A stretch of 64,000 nt of DNA from Pseudarthrobacter sp. ATCC 49987 (GCF_009928425.1 NZ_JAABNS010000001.1:1674001-1738000), one strand, 5' to 3'. Shown: positions 56,058 through 64,000, counted from the first letter of the stretch. Notes: generated by a model from the letters alone, not told the origin. A program made the numbers and translations.

Positions 56058-56063
56058 TAGCCT
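56058..56063 (+). promoter_or_regulatory. Putative -10 of the DksA-like gene
   Basis: TAGCCT lies 8 nt before the ATG at 56072. Confidence 0.35.
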
Positions 56064-56071
56064 TGCAGCCT

Positions 56072-56467
56072 ATGGTCGACGTCGAACGGTTCCGGATTCT
56101 CCTCCAGGAGGAGCGCCGCCGGAAACATGCCCTCCTTCCCGCGCTCAGCCGGGACATCACCTCGGTGAACGCCGCCCGGCAGGACTCCAACGTCGACGAC
56201 GAACACGATCCCGAGGGAGCGACCATCGCGTTTGAGCTCTCCCAGGCCTCGGCCCTGCTGGAACAGAGCCGGCAGGGCCTTGCGCAGATCGAGGCGGCCC
56301 TGGAACGGATCGATGCCGGGACGTACGGCGTCTGCGCCGTGTGCGGGGAGCAGATCGCGGAAGGACGGCTGGAGGCCAGGCCGTGGACACCGTACTGCAT
56401 CCGGCACAGTGCCGGCCCTGCCGGCAACGCCGGAGCACCAGGACGAACAGGACGGACAACGGCATGA
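56072..56467 (+). CDS. DksA/TraR-like zinc-finger protein
   Basis: This 131-residue protein has a long helical N-terminal part (coiled-coil-like, residues 1-80) and a C-terminal zinc finger GVCAVCGEQIAEGRLEARP. The usual four Cys are here Cys88, Cys91, Cys109 and His112, so the last ligand is changed. DksA/TraR proteins bind RNA polymerase in the secondary channel; this actinobacterial type is less studied. It is probably leaderless. The stop overlaps the next gene's ATG (ATGA), coupling it to an M50B-like protease. Confidence 0.85.
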   Translation: MVDVERFRILLQEERRRKHALLPALSRDITSVNAARQDSNVDDEHDPEGATIAFELSQASALLEQSRQGLAQIEAALERIDAGTYGVCAVCGEQIAEGRLEARPWTPYCIRHSAGPAGNAGAPGRTGRTTA

Positions 56468-57243
56468 CCGACGCTGCCGAAACCTGGTGGAGCCGGATTG
56501 TCGCCGGATTCACCCACTCCCCTGTCCCGCACGTCACCGGCACCGAACTCGTGCTGGTGGTCCTCCTCGCCGTCGTGCTCTCCCTGCCCCGTGTGACGTG
56601 GCGGTATTTCGGACTGCTGGCCACCGTGACCCACGAACTCGGCCACGCCTTCGCCGCGCTGATGACCGGACAGCGCCTCGGCGGCATCCGCCTGAGCCTG
56701 GACCACTCGGGCACCACCACCACGTACAGCCGGCGTCCCCTCGCGGCCGTCTGGTCCACCTTCTGGGGCTACCCGGTCCCGGCCGTCGTCGGCGCCGCCA
56801 TGGTCTGGAGCGGCTTCAACGGCTGGGGCCCGGCGGCGATGTCGCTCGGAACCCTCATCCTGCTGGCCTCGTTCCTGTTCATCCGCAACGGCATCGGACT
56901 GCTCATCACCGCCGCCGCGGTCCTCGCCGCCGTCCTGCTCGTGCTCTTCGTCCCGCCTGAACTCAACGGCCACGTCATGATCGTGCTCGGCCTGGCTCTG
57001 CTGGTCGCCGCCATCCGCGACCTCGGCAAGCTGGCCAACGTGCACCTGCGGCGCCGGGACCGGCTGGCGACGTCGGACGCCTACCTGCTCGCCCGGGCCA
57101 CCCGCATCCCCGCCGCGGTGTGGATCGTGCTGTTCGCCGCCGTCGTCGGTGCCGCCTGGTGGGTGGCCTGGCAGCCTATGTCACAGGTGTTCGTGACCCT
57201 GCCGGGCGCAACATTCCCCGGACCCGGCGGCACCCCGGCATAG
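56464..57243 (+). CDS. M50B-like membrane metallopeptidase
   Basis: This 259-residue membrane protein has the zinc-binding VTHELGHAFAALMTG (HExxH) in an early membrane segment and about six hydrophobic helices, matching the peptidase M50B-like family (PF13398). The substrate is unknown. The ATG overlaps the DksA-like gene's TGA, so they are co-translated. Its stop codon TAG forms the start of the -10 hexamer of the following gene. Confidence 0.85.
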   Translation: MTDAAETWWSRIVAGFTHSPVPHVTGTELVLVVLLAVVLSLPRVTWRYFGLLATVTHELGHAFAALMTGQRLGGIRLSLDHSGTTTTYSRRPLAAVWSTFWGYPVPAVVGAAMVWSGFNGWGPAAMSLGTLILLASFLFIRNGIGLLITAAAVLAAVLLVLFVPPELNGHVMIVLGLALLVAAIRDLGKLANVHLRRRDRLATSDAYLLARATRIPAAVWIVLFAAVVGAAWWVAWQPMSQVFVTLPGATFPGPGGTPA

Positions 57244-57246
57244 GCT
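57241..57246 (+). promoter_or_regulatory. Putative -10 of the hydroquinone-reductase-type gene
   Basis: TAGGCT lies 6 nt before the ATG at 57253; its first three bases are the stop codon of the M50B-like gene. Confidence 0.42.
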
Positions 57247-57252
57247 GGGATC

Positions 57253-58317
57253 ATGCGCACAACACACACCGACGACCCCGGGTTCAGCACCAAGGGTGCT
57301 TATGTCACCGGCGGCGAGGAATTCACCCGCGACACCAACTACATCGAGGACCGGATCACCCGCGACGGCGCCCCTGGCGTCAATGGCGAGCCCGGCTGGC
57401 CTGTGGAGCCGGGACGCTACCGGCTGATCGCGGCCCGTGCCTGCCCGTGGGCCAACCGGACCGTGATCGTGCGGCGGCTCCTTGGCCTTGAGGACGCCAT
57501 TTCCCTCGGCCAGCCCGGACCCACCCACGATGCGCGCTCCTGGACGTTTGACCTTGATCCCGGCGGCAGGGATCCCGTGCTCGGCATGGAGCGCATCCAG
57601 GAGGCGTACTTCCGCCGCTTCCCGGACTATCCCCGCGGCATCACCGTCCCGGCCATCGTGGACGTGACCACCGGCCAGGTGGTGACCAACAACTTCCCGC
57701 AGATCACCCTGGACTTCGCCACGGAGTGGGCCGCCTACCACCGGGCGGGCGCTCCGGAGCTGTACCCGGAGGCCCTGCGAGGGGAGATCGACGCCGTCAA
57801 CAAGCGGGTCTTCACCGAAGTCAACAACGGCGTGTACCGCTGCGGCTTCGCAGGCTCCCAGGAAGCGTACGACGCCGCCTATGACCGGCTGTGGACTGCC
57901 CTGGACTGGCTGGAGGAGCGCCTCACCGGCCAGCGCTACCTGGTGGGAGACACGATCACCGAGGCCGACGTCCGACTCTTCACCACGCTGGCACGGTTCG
58001 ACGCCGTCTACCACGGACACTTCAAGTGCAACCGGCAGAAACTCAGCGAGATGCCCGCACTGTGGGCCTACGCCCGTGACCTGTTCCAGACCGCAGGGTT
58101 CGGCGACACCACCGACTTCGTGCAGATCAAGCAGCACTACTACATCGTCCACGAGGACATCAACCCCACCGGGATCGTTCCGGCCGGGCCCGGACTCGCG
58201 AACTGGCTGACCGCGCACGGCAGGGAAGCCCTCGGCGGACGCCCCTTCGGCGACGGAACACCGCCCGGCCCGGTCCGGGCAGGGGAAGAAGTTGCTCCGG
58301 GGCACGGGGCGGCCTGA
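57253..58317 (+). CDS. Xi-class glutathione-transferase-fold protein (glutathionyl-hydroquinone reductase type)
   Basis: This 354-residue protein has the Xi-class motifs: the nucleophile Cys in AARACPWANR, NNGVYRCGFAGSQEAYD and YHGHFKCN. Family members such as PcpF and YqjG remove glutathione from thiol-conjugated hydroquinones. Actinobacteria use mycothiol instead, and mshC is in this window, so it may act on mycothiolyl-hydroquinones. It appears leaderless. A role in clearing quinone adducts would fit the PKS/monooxygenase operon at 11-14 kb, but this is only inference. Confidence 0.88.
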   Translation: MRTTHTDDPGFSTKGAYVTGGEEFTRDTNYIEDRITRDGAPGVNGEPGWPVEPGRYRLIAARACPWANRTVIVRRLLGLEDAISLGQPGPTHDARSWTFDLDPGGRDPVLGMERIQEAYFRRFPDYPRGITVPAIVDVTTGQVVTNNFPQITLDFATEWAAYHRAGAPELYPEALRGEIDAVNKRVFTEVNNGVYRCGFAGSQEAYDAAYDRLWTALDWLEERLTGQRYLVGDTITEADVRLFTTLARFDAVYHGHFKCNRQKLSEMPALWAYARDLFQTAGFGDTTDFVQIKQHYYIVHEDINPTGIVPAGPGLANWLTAHGREALGGRPFGDGTPPGPVRAGEEVAPGHGAA

Positions 58318-58349
58318 ACCCTGGCGGTGCCTGGCCGCGGTTCGTCCAC

Positions 58350-58378
58350 TTGTCGCAGCAACCTCCCCACCCTAGGGT
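58350..58378 (+). promoter_or_regulatory. Putative leaderless promoter of the FUSC gene
   Basis: TTGTCG (58350-58355), a 17-nt spacer and TAGGGT (58373-58378) lie 8 nt before the ATG at 58387. Confidence 0.5.
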
Positions 58379-58386
58379 GAGCCGGG

Positions 58387-59517
58387 ATGACTACTACAGA
58401 CGAGGCAACACACACCGGGGGCCCGTCACCGTTCCGGCGGCTCTGGCGGATCGTGGCCGCCAACGTCACATCGGCGCTGCTCTGGCCACGGCTGCAGCTG
58501 GCGCTGAAGGCTGGACTGGCCGCGGGAATTGCGTTCGCGATCGCCCCGTTCATGCCGGGTTCCGCGGCCGACTACCCCTATTACGCGCCGCTGGGCGCCC
58601 TGGTGGCGATGTACGAGAATGTCGCCGGGTCGATGCGGCAGGGTGTGCAGACGCTCGCGGGGCTGGCGATCGGGGTTGGGCTGGCCTTCGTGCTGTTCAT
58701 CCTCGGCAGTCCGACGCCGCTTACGGTCGGCGTGGTGATGGCTTTCGGCGTGATCCTGGCCGGACTTCCGAAGATCGGCGCCGGCCGGGACTGGATCCCG
58801 ACGGCGGCACTGCTGGTCCTGCTGGTGGGCGGCCACAACCCTGACCAGTTCTCCTTCGGCTATCTCCTCCAGATGGGTGCCGGGGTCACGGTGGGCATCC
58901 TCGTGAATCTGCTGGTCTTCCCGCCGCTGCACTTCCGCGCCGCCGAGCTCAGCATCGCCGAACTGCGCCTGGCACTCGCCCAGCAGCTCTGGGACATGGC
59001 CAAGGCGCTGAAGGAAGGCTGGCCGCCGGAACACGAAGACTGGTCCAGGCGGTCCGCCGCGCTCGCAGCGTCCGCCCGCTCGGTGCGCCTGGCCGTGGAG
59101 AAGGCTGACGCCAGCCGGCGGGCGAACCCGCGCCGCAGGCTCCATCCGCGGGACATCGACCTGGACTACCGCAACCTGCGGGACCTGGAACGAGTGACCT
59201 TCCACGTCCAGGACGTGACGCAGGTGCTCTCGGATGTCATCTGGGCCAAGGACACCCCCTTTGTGGTGCCGGATGAATACGCCGCACCACTGGCCGACGC
59301 CATGTCTGCGGTGGGCGACGTCCTGCGCTCCATCCAGGAGGAGAGCCCGGACCGGCGGTCGGAGTTGAGCCAAGAAGCCGTTACCGTCGTCAAGGCACTG
59401 ACGGCGCGCGTCGGTGCCGAGGACGCCGCAACCGACGCTCCCAGCGCCGTCGAATCGATCCTGCTGAGCCTCCACCGGATGCTGCGCGTGGCGAAGTCCT
59501 CCGCGGACAGCATGTAG
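58387..59517 (+). CDS. FUSC/aromatic-acid-exporter-family membrane protein
   Basis: This 376-residue protein has an N-terminal membrane domain of about six helices (residues 25-175) and a soluble helical C-terminal domain. The pattern, including YYAPLGALVAMYENVAGSMRQG, matches the FUSC/ArAE family of proton-driven exporters of aromatic acids. The substrate cannot be inferred. It has its own leaderless promoter and ends at a strong bidirectional terminator. Confidence 0.82.
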   Translation: MTTTDEATHTGGPSPFRRLWRIVAANVTSALLWPRLQLALKAGLAAGIAFAIAPFMPGSAADYPYYAPLGALVAMYENVAGSMRQGVQTLAGLAIGVGLAFVLFILGSPTPLTVGVVMAFGVILAGLPKIGAGRDWIPTAALLVLLVGGHNPDQFSFGYLLQMGAGVTVGILVNLLVFPPLHFRAAELSIAELRLALAQQLWDMAKALKEGWPPEHEDWSRRSAALAASARSVRLAVEKADASRRANPRRRLHPRDIDLDYRNLRDLERVTFHVQDVTQVLSDVIWAKDTPFVVPDEYAAPLADAMSAVGDVLRSIQEESPDRRSELSQEAVTVVKALTARVGAEDAATDAPSAVESILLSLHRMLRVAKSSADSM

Positions 59518-59548
59518 CGCGCGCAGGCACAGATAAGAGATTAGGCGG

Positions 59549-59591
59549 CGACGGCGGTGTCCGCCCCATTCCGGGGCGGACACCGCCGTCG
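59549..59591. terminator. Bidirectional terminator with a perfect 19-bp stem
   Basis: The arms at 59549-59567 (CGACGGCGGTGTCCGCCCC) and 59573-59591 pair perfectly around the loop ATTCC. ATTGTTT follows. It separates the converging FUSC and dehydratase genes. Confidence 0.85.
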
Positions 59592-59607
59592 ATTGTTTCT
59601 GCCGGCT

Positions 59608-60522
59608 CTACTGGAGGGCGGCAACCGATCCGCTGAAGTGCTTGCGCCCTGAACGCGTGTTCCAGGCGACATAGTCCGAGCGATGCCATGCCCCCTCAGC
59701 GTCCTTTTCCGTACTGATGTCCAGGGCCACGCGGGCCGGCAGGAACACCGGCGCCTCGAAGGCCACATCCCAGCTGAAAGTCTCGCCCTTGGCGGCCCCC
59801 ACGTCCGCCAGGGCCCTCGAGGCCAGATACATGCCGTGCGCTATCGACCGGCGCAGCCCCAGCGCCTTGGCCGAGAGGACGCTCAGGTGGATCGGGTTGA
59901 AGTCGCCGGACACGGCGGCGTAGGCGCGCCCCGTGTCCACGCCCAACTGCCACAGCGCGGTCGGATCCGGTGCGAAAAAACCCGCCGGAACCGGCGCGGC
60001 CGTGGGCTTGTCGATCCCGGGCAGGAACACACCTTTCGCCAGGTAACTGGCTACGCCCCGCCAGCTGACAGCGTCCTCCCCCGGGCGGCGTACCTCGGTG
60101 ACGAGGTCCAGCTGGGTGCCCGACCGGTGCCCGCGCAGGTTCTCCGCCCACGCCCGGATGTCCAGGGCTTCGCTGAACCGCAGGGGCGCGGACTGCACCA
60201 CGCGGTTTTCCAGATGGATCATCCCCAGCAGCGGGAGCGGGAAATCATCGCGGTTCATCACGCTCATGGCCAGCGGGAACGCCAGCGCATGGATGAAACC
60301 GGCGGGCAGGACATCGCTCGCGGTCTCGCCGATCAGGTGCTGGTATGCCGTGAGGTTTTCGACCGCCGCCTTGACGCCGCGGACCTCATGCCGTGTTTCC
60401 GGGAGCCCGGCACCGGCATGGATGCCCAGGACCCGGCGGCGGGCGGCGGTGGCTGCCGCGTTGACATACAGTTTCGACAGCGACGGCATCTCCCCCAGGA
60501 TGACGGGCTGTGATGGGGTCAT
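59608..60522 (-). CDS. MaoC-family (R)-3-hydroxyacyl dehydratase, HtdX-like
   Basis: This 304-residue protein has a double-hotdog fold. The hydratase-2 motif is YAAVSGDFNPIHLSVLSAK, followed by IAHGMYLASRAL. It would dehydrate 3-hydroxyacyl-CoA or -ACP. Its ATG overlaps the fabG4-like stop by 4 bp (ATGA). The set thiolase/FabG4/MaoC has the same order as mycobacterial fadA2-fabG4-htdX, which supports the HtdX assignment. It ends 16 bp before a strong terminator. Confidence 0.88.
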   Translation of the reverse strand: MTPSQPVILGEMPSLSKLYVNAAATAARRRVLGIHAGAGLPETRHEVRGVKAAVENLTAYQHLIGETASDVLPAGFIHALAFPLAMSVMNRDDFPLPLLGMIHLENRVVQSAPLRFSEALDIRAWAENLRGHRSGTQLDLVTEVRRPGEDAVSWRGVASYLAKGVFLPGIDKPTAAPVPAGFFAPDPTALWQLGVDTGRAYAAVSGDFNPIHLSVLSAKALGLRRSIAHGMYLASRALADVGAAKGETFSWDVAFEAPVFLPARVALDISTEKDAEGAWHRSDYVAWNTRSGRKHFSGSVAALQ

Positions 60523-61874
60523 GCTCCCACCAGGTTCTGCCCGCAGACGCGCAGGACCTCGCCGGAGATGCCTCCGGCCGCGTCACTGGCAAGGAACGCG
60601 ATGGCCTCGGCGACGTCGCCCGGCTGGCCGCCCTGCTGGAGGGAGTTCAGCCTGCGGGCGACCTCGCGGGTGGCGAAGGGGATCTTCGCGGTCATCTCCG
60701 TTTCGATGAAGCCCGGAGCGACGGCGTTGATGGAGCCGCCGTGCGTACCGATCAGCGGAGCCGTGGCCCGGACCATGCCCATCACGCCGCCCTTCGAGGC
60801 GGCATAGTTGGTCTGGCCCCGGTTGCCGGCAATCCCGCTGGTGGAGGCGACGGAGACAATCCGCGGCGAGCTGCGGAAATGCTCCGAGGCCAGCAGGGCC
60901 GCGTTGATCCGCAGCTGCGCGGCGATATTGACCGCGATGACGGAGGTCCAGCGGCCCTGGTCCATGTTGGCCAGCAGCTTGTCGCGGGTGATGCCGGCGT
61001 TGTGGATCACGATGTCCAGGCGTCCGTGGCGTTCCACAGCGTGGTCGATGATCCGCTGCCCGGCGTCCTCGCGGCTGATGTCCAGCTGCAAGGCCGTGCC
61101 GTGCACCTCGTTGGCCACGGTCGCGAGGTGGTCCCCGGCCGCCGGGATGTCGACGACGACCACCGTGGCGCCGTCCCGGTGGAGGGTGCGTGCAATTGCA
61201 GCGCCGATGCCGCGTGCCGCTCCGGTCACGACGGCGACTTTGCCCGCCAGCGGCTTCCCGGCGTCGGCCGGCAGCTGCCCTTCAGTGGAGCTGACGGTGA
61301 GGAACTGCCCGTCGATGAACGCAGACCGGCCGGAGAGGAAGAACCTGAGCGCGCCGAGGGTGCTGGGGCTGGTGGTACCGGCGCGGTCGGAGAGCAGGAT
61401 GCCGTTGGCCGTGGCGCCGGCACGGAGCTCCTTCGCGAGCGAGCGGAGGAGCCCATCCACCCCCTGGCGGGCGGCCGCGACGGCCGGGTCCGCACTGTCC
61501 GGATTTGCAGCGTCCGCCGCCGCGCGGGAGACGGTGATGACGCGGGAGTTCGGGGCCAGGTCCCGGAGCGAGGTGGCCGCGGTGAGGACCGGTTTTTCCA
61601 GGTCCTCCGGGCGGGCCAGCTCATCCAGGACAAGGATGATGGCGCCGAGCTTCTCCTTGGGCACCGCATGGCGGCGCACATCGAGGTTCCAGGCCAGCAG
61701 GGTCGCGGCCAGCTCGTCGGCGCCGCTGCCGGCACCCTGGACCAGGACGGGCCCGCTCACGAGCGGCTGGCCGGGCTTGTGGCGCCGCAGCACCACCGGC
61801 TGGGGCAGCCCGAGCTTCCTGGCGATGTCCCTGCCGAGGCCCCGGCTCACCAGTGCGGTGTATTTGTCAGTCAT
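60519..61874 (-). CDS. High-molecular-weight 3-oxoacyl-ACP/CoA reductase (FabG4-like)
   Basis: This 451-residue SDR has an N-terminal Rossmann-like domain without catalytic motifs (residues 1-205) and a C-terminal active domain with GKVAVVTGAARGIGAAIA, NAGITRD, the catalytic Ser near VSVASTSG and YAASKGG. This two-domain plan is that of mycobacterial FabG4, which uses NADH. An AGGGGG ribosome site precedes the ATG. It lies 9 bp after the thiolase and overlaps the dehydratase. Confidence 0.92.
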   Translation of the reverse strand: MTDKYTALVSRGLGRDIARKLGLPQPVVLRRHKPGQPLVSGPVLVQGAGSGADELAATLLAWNLDVRRHAVPKEKLGAIILVLDELARPEDLEKPVLTAATSLRDLAPNSRVITVSRAAADAANPDSADPAVAAARQGVDGLLRSLAKELRAGATANGILLSDRAGTTSPSTLGALRFFLSGRSAFIDGQFLTVSSTEGQLPADAGKPLAGKVAVVTGAARGIGAAIARTLHRDGATVVVVDIPAAGDHLATVANEVHGTALQLDISREDAGQRIIDHAVERHGRLDIVIHNAGITRDKLLANMDQGRWTSVIAVNIAAQLRINAALLASEHFRSSPRIVSVASTSGIAGNRGQTNYAASKGGVMGMVRATAPLIGTHGGSINAVAPGFIETEMTAKIPFATREVARRLNSLQQGGQPGDVAEAIAFLASDAAGGISGEVLRVCGQNLVGA

Positions 61875-61883
61875 GGCATCCCC

Positions 61884-63302
61884 CTAGTGGGCTTCAAGAA
61901 TAGCGACGACGCCCTGGCCGCCGGCGGCGCAGATGGAAATGAGACCGCGGGCCGGGCGGCCGTTGACCTGGCCCTTGGCATGCAGCATTTTCGCGAGCGA
62001 GGCGACAATGCGTCCGCCGGTGGCGGCGAAGGGGTGGCCGGCTGCGAGGGAGGAGCCGTTGACGTTGAGCTTTGACCGGTCGATGCTGCCGAAGGCCCCG
62101 TCCAGTCCCAGCCGGGTGCGGCCGAAGTCCTCGTCCTCCCAGGCGGCCAGGGTGCTGAGCACGGTACCGGCGAAGGCCTCATGGATTTCGAAGAAGTCGA
62201 TGTCGTCGAGGCTGAGTCCGTTGCGGGCCAGCAGGCGCGGCACAGCGAAAGCCGGCGCCATGAGGAGGCCGTCCTTGCCGTGCACGAAGTCGACTGCCGC
62301 CGCCTCGCCGTCGACCACGGTGGCCAGCTTGGGCAGGTCATGGGCGTCGGCCCACTCCTCGGCGGCGAGCAGCACGGTGGAGGCGCCGTCGGTGAGCGGG
62401 GTGGAGTTGCCGGCCGTCATGGTTGCCGCGGCACCCAGGGTTTTGCCGAAGACCGGTTTGAGCGTGGCCAGCTTCGCCAGGCTGGTGTCGGCGCGCAGGT
62501 TGGAGTCCCGGGTGAGGCCGCGGTACGGAGTGAGCAGGTCATCGAAGAACCCGGCGTCGTAGGCCGCGGCGAGGTTGCGGTGGCTGTTGAAAGCCAGTTC
62601 GTCCTGCGCTTCCCGGGTGATCTTCCACTGCGCGGTGGTGAGCGCCTGGTGTTCCCCCATGGACAGGCCGGTACGCGGTTCCCCCGTGTTGGGAGCGTCC
62701 GGGGCGAGGTCCTTGGGTCGCAGGCGGCTGAGGACCTGCAGCCGCTGCGGCAGCGTCTTGGCCCGGTTGAGGTCAAGGAGCACCTCGCGCAGCCCCTCGC
62801 TCACGGCGATGGGGGCATCCGAGGCGGAGTCGACGCCACCGGCTATGGCCGAGTCGATCTGGCCCAGCTTGATCTTGTTGGCCAGGCCCAGGACCGTTTC
62901 CAGCCCGGTGGCGCAGGCCTGCTGCAGGTCATACGCCGGGGTCTCCGCGGAGAGTGCGGAGCCGAGCACGGCTTCACGCGTGAGGTTGAAGTCACGGGAG
63001 TGCTTCAGCACGGCGCCGGCCGCGACCTCGCCGATGCGTTCGTCCTGCAGGCCGAAGCGGGCGATGAGCCCGTCGAGGGCCGCGGTCAGCATGTCCTGGT
63101 TGGAGGACTTGGTGTAGGCGCCCCCGGTCCGCGCAAAGGGAATGCGGTTGCCGCCCACGATGACCGCCTTGCGGAGCTGCGGCGCTCCGGATCCGGTGGC
63201 GGCCGCGTTTTCTGCTGCATCTACGGCTGTTTTTTCTGCTGGCGCAGCCACTGCGGTGGTCGATTCCTTTGGTCCGGGTGCGGACTGTCCGTTGACGGAC
63301 AT
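61884..63302 (-). CDS. Acetyl-CoA C-acetyltransferase (FadA2-like thiolase)
   Basis: This 472-residue thiolase is longer than the usual 390-400 residues and has a Glu/Ala/Thr-rich N-terminal extension of about 40 residues. The nucleophile Cys is in QQACATGLETVLG, the later motifs are EIHEAFAGTVLS, AAGHPFAATGG and CAAGGQGVV. It opens an operon with fabG4- and htdX-like genes, and AAAGGAG lies 7 nt before its ATG. A TetR gene is divergent, with a perfect operator-like inverted repeat between. Confidence 0.92.
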   Translation of the reverse strand: MSVNGQSAPGPKESTTAVAAPAEKTAVDAAENAAATGSGAPQLRKAVIVGGNRIPFARTGGAYTKSSNQDMLTAALDGLIARFGLQDERIGEVAAGAVLKHSRDFNLTREAVLGSALSAETPAYDLQQACATGLETVLGLANKIKLGQIDSAIAGGVDSASDAPIAVSEGLREVLLDLNRAKTLPQRLQVLSRLRPKDLAPDAPNTGEPRTGLSMGEHQALTTAQWKITREAQDELAFNSHRNLAAAYDAGFFDDLLTPYRGLTRDSNLRADTSLAKLATLKPVFGKTLGAAATMTAGNSTPLTDGASTVLLAAEEWADAHDLPKLATVVDGEAAAVDFVHGKDGLLMAPAFAVPRLLARNGLSLDDIDFFEIHEAFAGTVLSTLAAWEDEDFGRTRLGLDGAFGSIDRSKLNVNGSSLAAGHPFAATGGRIVASLAKMLHAKGQVNGRPARGLISICAAGGQGVVAILEAH

Positions 63303-63328
63303 GGGCTGTCTCCTTTGATCAAAGCGGG

Positions 63329-63364
63329 TTACTGATACCCAGCGTACCTGATACGCTGGGTATC
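63329..63364 (+). promoter_or_regulatory. Divergent promoter with perfect 13-bp inverted-repeat operator
   Basis: The arms GATACCCAGCGTA (63334-63346) and TACGCTGGGTATC (63352-63364) are perfect mirror images around CCTGA. They overlap a promoter for the TetR gene: TTACTG (63329-63334), a 17-nt spacer and TACGCT (63352-63357), 7 nt before the GTG. The symmetrical site could also cover a promoter for the thiolase operon. It is the expected site for autoregulation by the TetR protein. Confidence 0.65.
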
Positions 63365-64000
63365 GTGAACATCCCCCAGCCTGATCTTCCCGGCGGCAGT
63401 CCGGCCCGCTCCGCTGCGCCCGGTGCCGGCAGTGTGGACGGGCGCGCCTCGCGCTGGCAGTCGCATCGTGAAGAGCGCCGCCGCGAGCTGATCAAGTCAG
63501 CCCGCAAGGCCGTCCACAGCCTCGGCAGTGATGCGTCGATGGAGGACATTGCCGCCGCAGCGGGGACGTCCAAGTCCGTGTTCTACCGCTACTTCGGGGA
63601 CAAGGCCGGGCTGCAGCAGGCCGTCGGCGAAGTGGTGCTGAGCCAGATGCAGCGACGCATCCAGGAAGCCGCCCAAAGCGCACAGGCTCCCCGCGAGGGA
63701 CTGTTCGCCATGGTCTCCGCCTACCTGCAGATGGCGGAAACGAGCCCCAATGTCTACACCTTCGTCACGCGCTACACACCCGGCGAGGCGGAAGCCGCCG
63801 CCGGCGGCATCGCCACCGCCGGGGCCCTGGGCCACTTTTTCGCAGCGATCAGCGACATGATCGCCCGGCCCATGCGCAACCACCTCGCCGACTCCGCCGG
63901 ACGGGAGGCCGTGATCGGATACTGGCCGAACGCTGCGATCGGCCTGGTCCGGAACGCCGGCGAACAATGGCTCGCCAGCCCGGCCTCCCCCGCCAAGCCC
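63365..64000 (+). CDS. TetR-family regulator, 3' end outside window
   Basis: The frame opens at the GTG at 63365 and stays open to the window edge (212 codons). After an N-terminal tail the TetR helix-turn-helix is clear: MEDIAAAAGTSKSVFYRYF, followed by GDKAGLQQAVGEVV. The C-terminal ligand domain is cut. TACGCT 7 nt upstream suggests a leaderless mRNA. Position and the palindrome suggest it represses itself and the divergent fadA2-fabG4-htdX-like operon, probably in response to an acyl-CoA. Confidence 0.85.
   Translation, partial: MNIPQPDLPGGSPARSAAPGAGSVDGRASRWQSHREERRRELIKSARKAVHSLGSDASMEDIAAAAGTSKSVFYRYFGDKAGLQQAVGEVVLSQMQRRIQEAAQSAQAPREGLFAMVSAYLQMAETSPNVYTFVTRYTPGEAEAAAGGIATAGALGHFFAAISDMIARPMRNHLADSAGREAVIGYWPNAAIGLVRNAGEQWLASPASPAKP

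Noticed and set aside
58350..58378. RecA-NDp-type (PafBC-controlled) promoter at the FUSC gene because of TTGTCG
   Set aside because: The PafBC motif needs about 11 nt between TTGTCR and TAnnnT; here the spacing is 17, an ordinary sigma-A layout.

Overview
The window is high-GC DNA from an actinobacterium, most likely the Arthrobacter/Pseudarthrobacter group (Micrococcaceae). The sequence shows a complete Pup-proteasome locus, a mycothiol-biosynthesis ligase (mshC), RbpA, polyprenol-phosphate mannose synthase, and pafB and pafC fused into one gene, an arrangement known from Arthrobacter. The genus is inferred from gene content.

Layout. 1-4.5 kb: the 3' part of an EF-G-like GTPase, a beta-propeller phytase lipoprotein, a small three-helix protein and a TetR regulator. 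4.6-8.7 kb: an acyl-CoA dehydrogenase / thiolase / acyl-CoA ligase operon for acid catabolism. 8.7-14.4 kb: a UvrA-like ABC ATPase divergent from a type III polyketide synthase / methyltransferase / FAD monooxygenase operon, probably making a phenolic lipid or alkylquinone. 14.4-19.7 kb: two divergent genes, each with an apparent homopolymer frameshift, then a peptide deformylase, an S9 peptidase and an RlmA-type rRNA methyltransferase. 19.8-22.9 kb: NfeD and SPFH membrane proteins, rbpA with a long structured leader, and ppm1. 23.3-31.6 kb (minus strand): an amidohydrolase, the helicase HelY, TatC, TatA, a small membrane protein and fused PafBC. 31.6-41.1 kb (minus strand): two FKBP isomerases, pafA, prcA, prcB, pup, dop, mpa and trmI. 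41.2-50.5 kb: an M50 protease, a HAD phosphatase, a PAC2-family protein, mshC, uppP, an aldo/keto reductase, small proteins, an acyl-CoA dehydrogenase-like protein and an M20 peptidase. 50.7-52.2 kb: tRNA-Leu(GAG) followed by an intact IS1249-like insertion sequence with target duplication. 52.2-59.5 kb: a phosphoesterase lipoprotein, MalQ, a hemerythrin protein, a DksA-like protein, an M50B-like protease, a glutathionyl-hydroquinone-reductase-type protein and an FUSC transporter. 59.6-64 kb: a fadA2-fabG4-htdX-like fatty-acid operon divergent from a TetR gene that runs off the window; a perfect 13-bp inverted repeat lies in the promoter between them.

How the genes work together. The central block is the protein-quality-control module. 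Dop deamidates Pup, PafA ligates it to targets, Mpa unfolds them and PrcAB degrades them. PafBC, downstream, is the DNA-damage transcription activator of the family. Fatty-acid metabolism appears twice (4.6-8.7 kb and 59.6-63.3 kb), both times beside a TetR gene.

A recurring feature is the sequence TAnnnT (or a close variant) 5-8 nt upstream of start codons, with no Shine-Dalgarno sequence. It occurs at about 22 genes and suggests widespread leaderless transcription. I used it to choose several starts. I found no CRISPR array, prophage or classical defence island. The most unusual items are the two adjacent homopolymer frameshifts, the 15-bp-stem hairpin between mpa and dop, the rbpA leader, the palindrome over the transposase start and the divergent operator at 63.3 kb.
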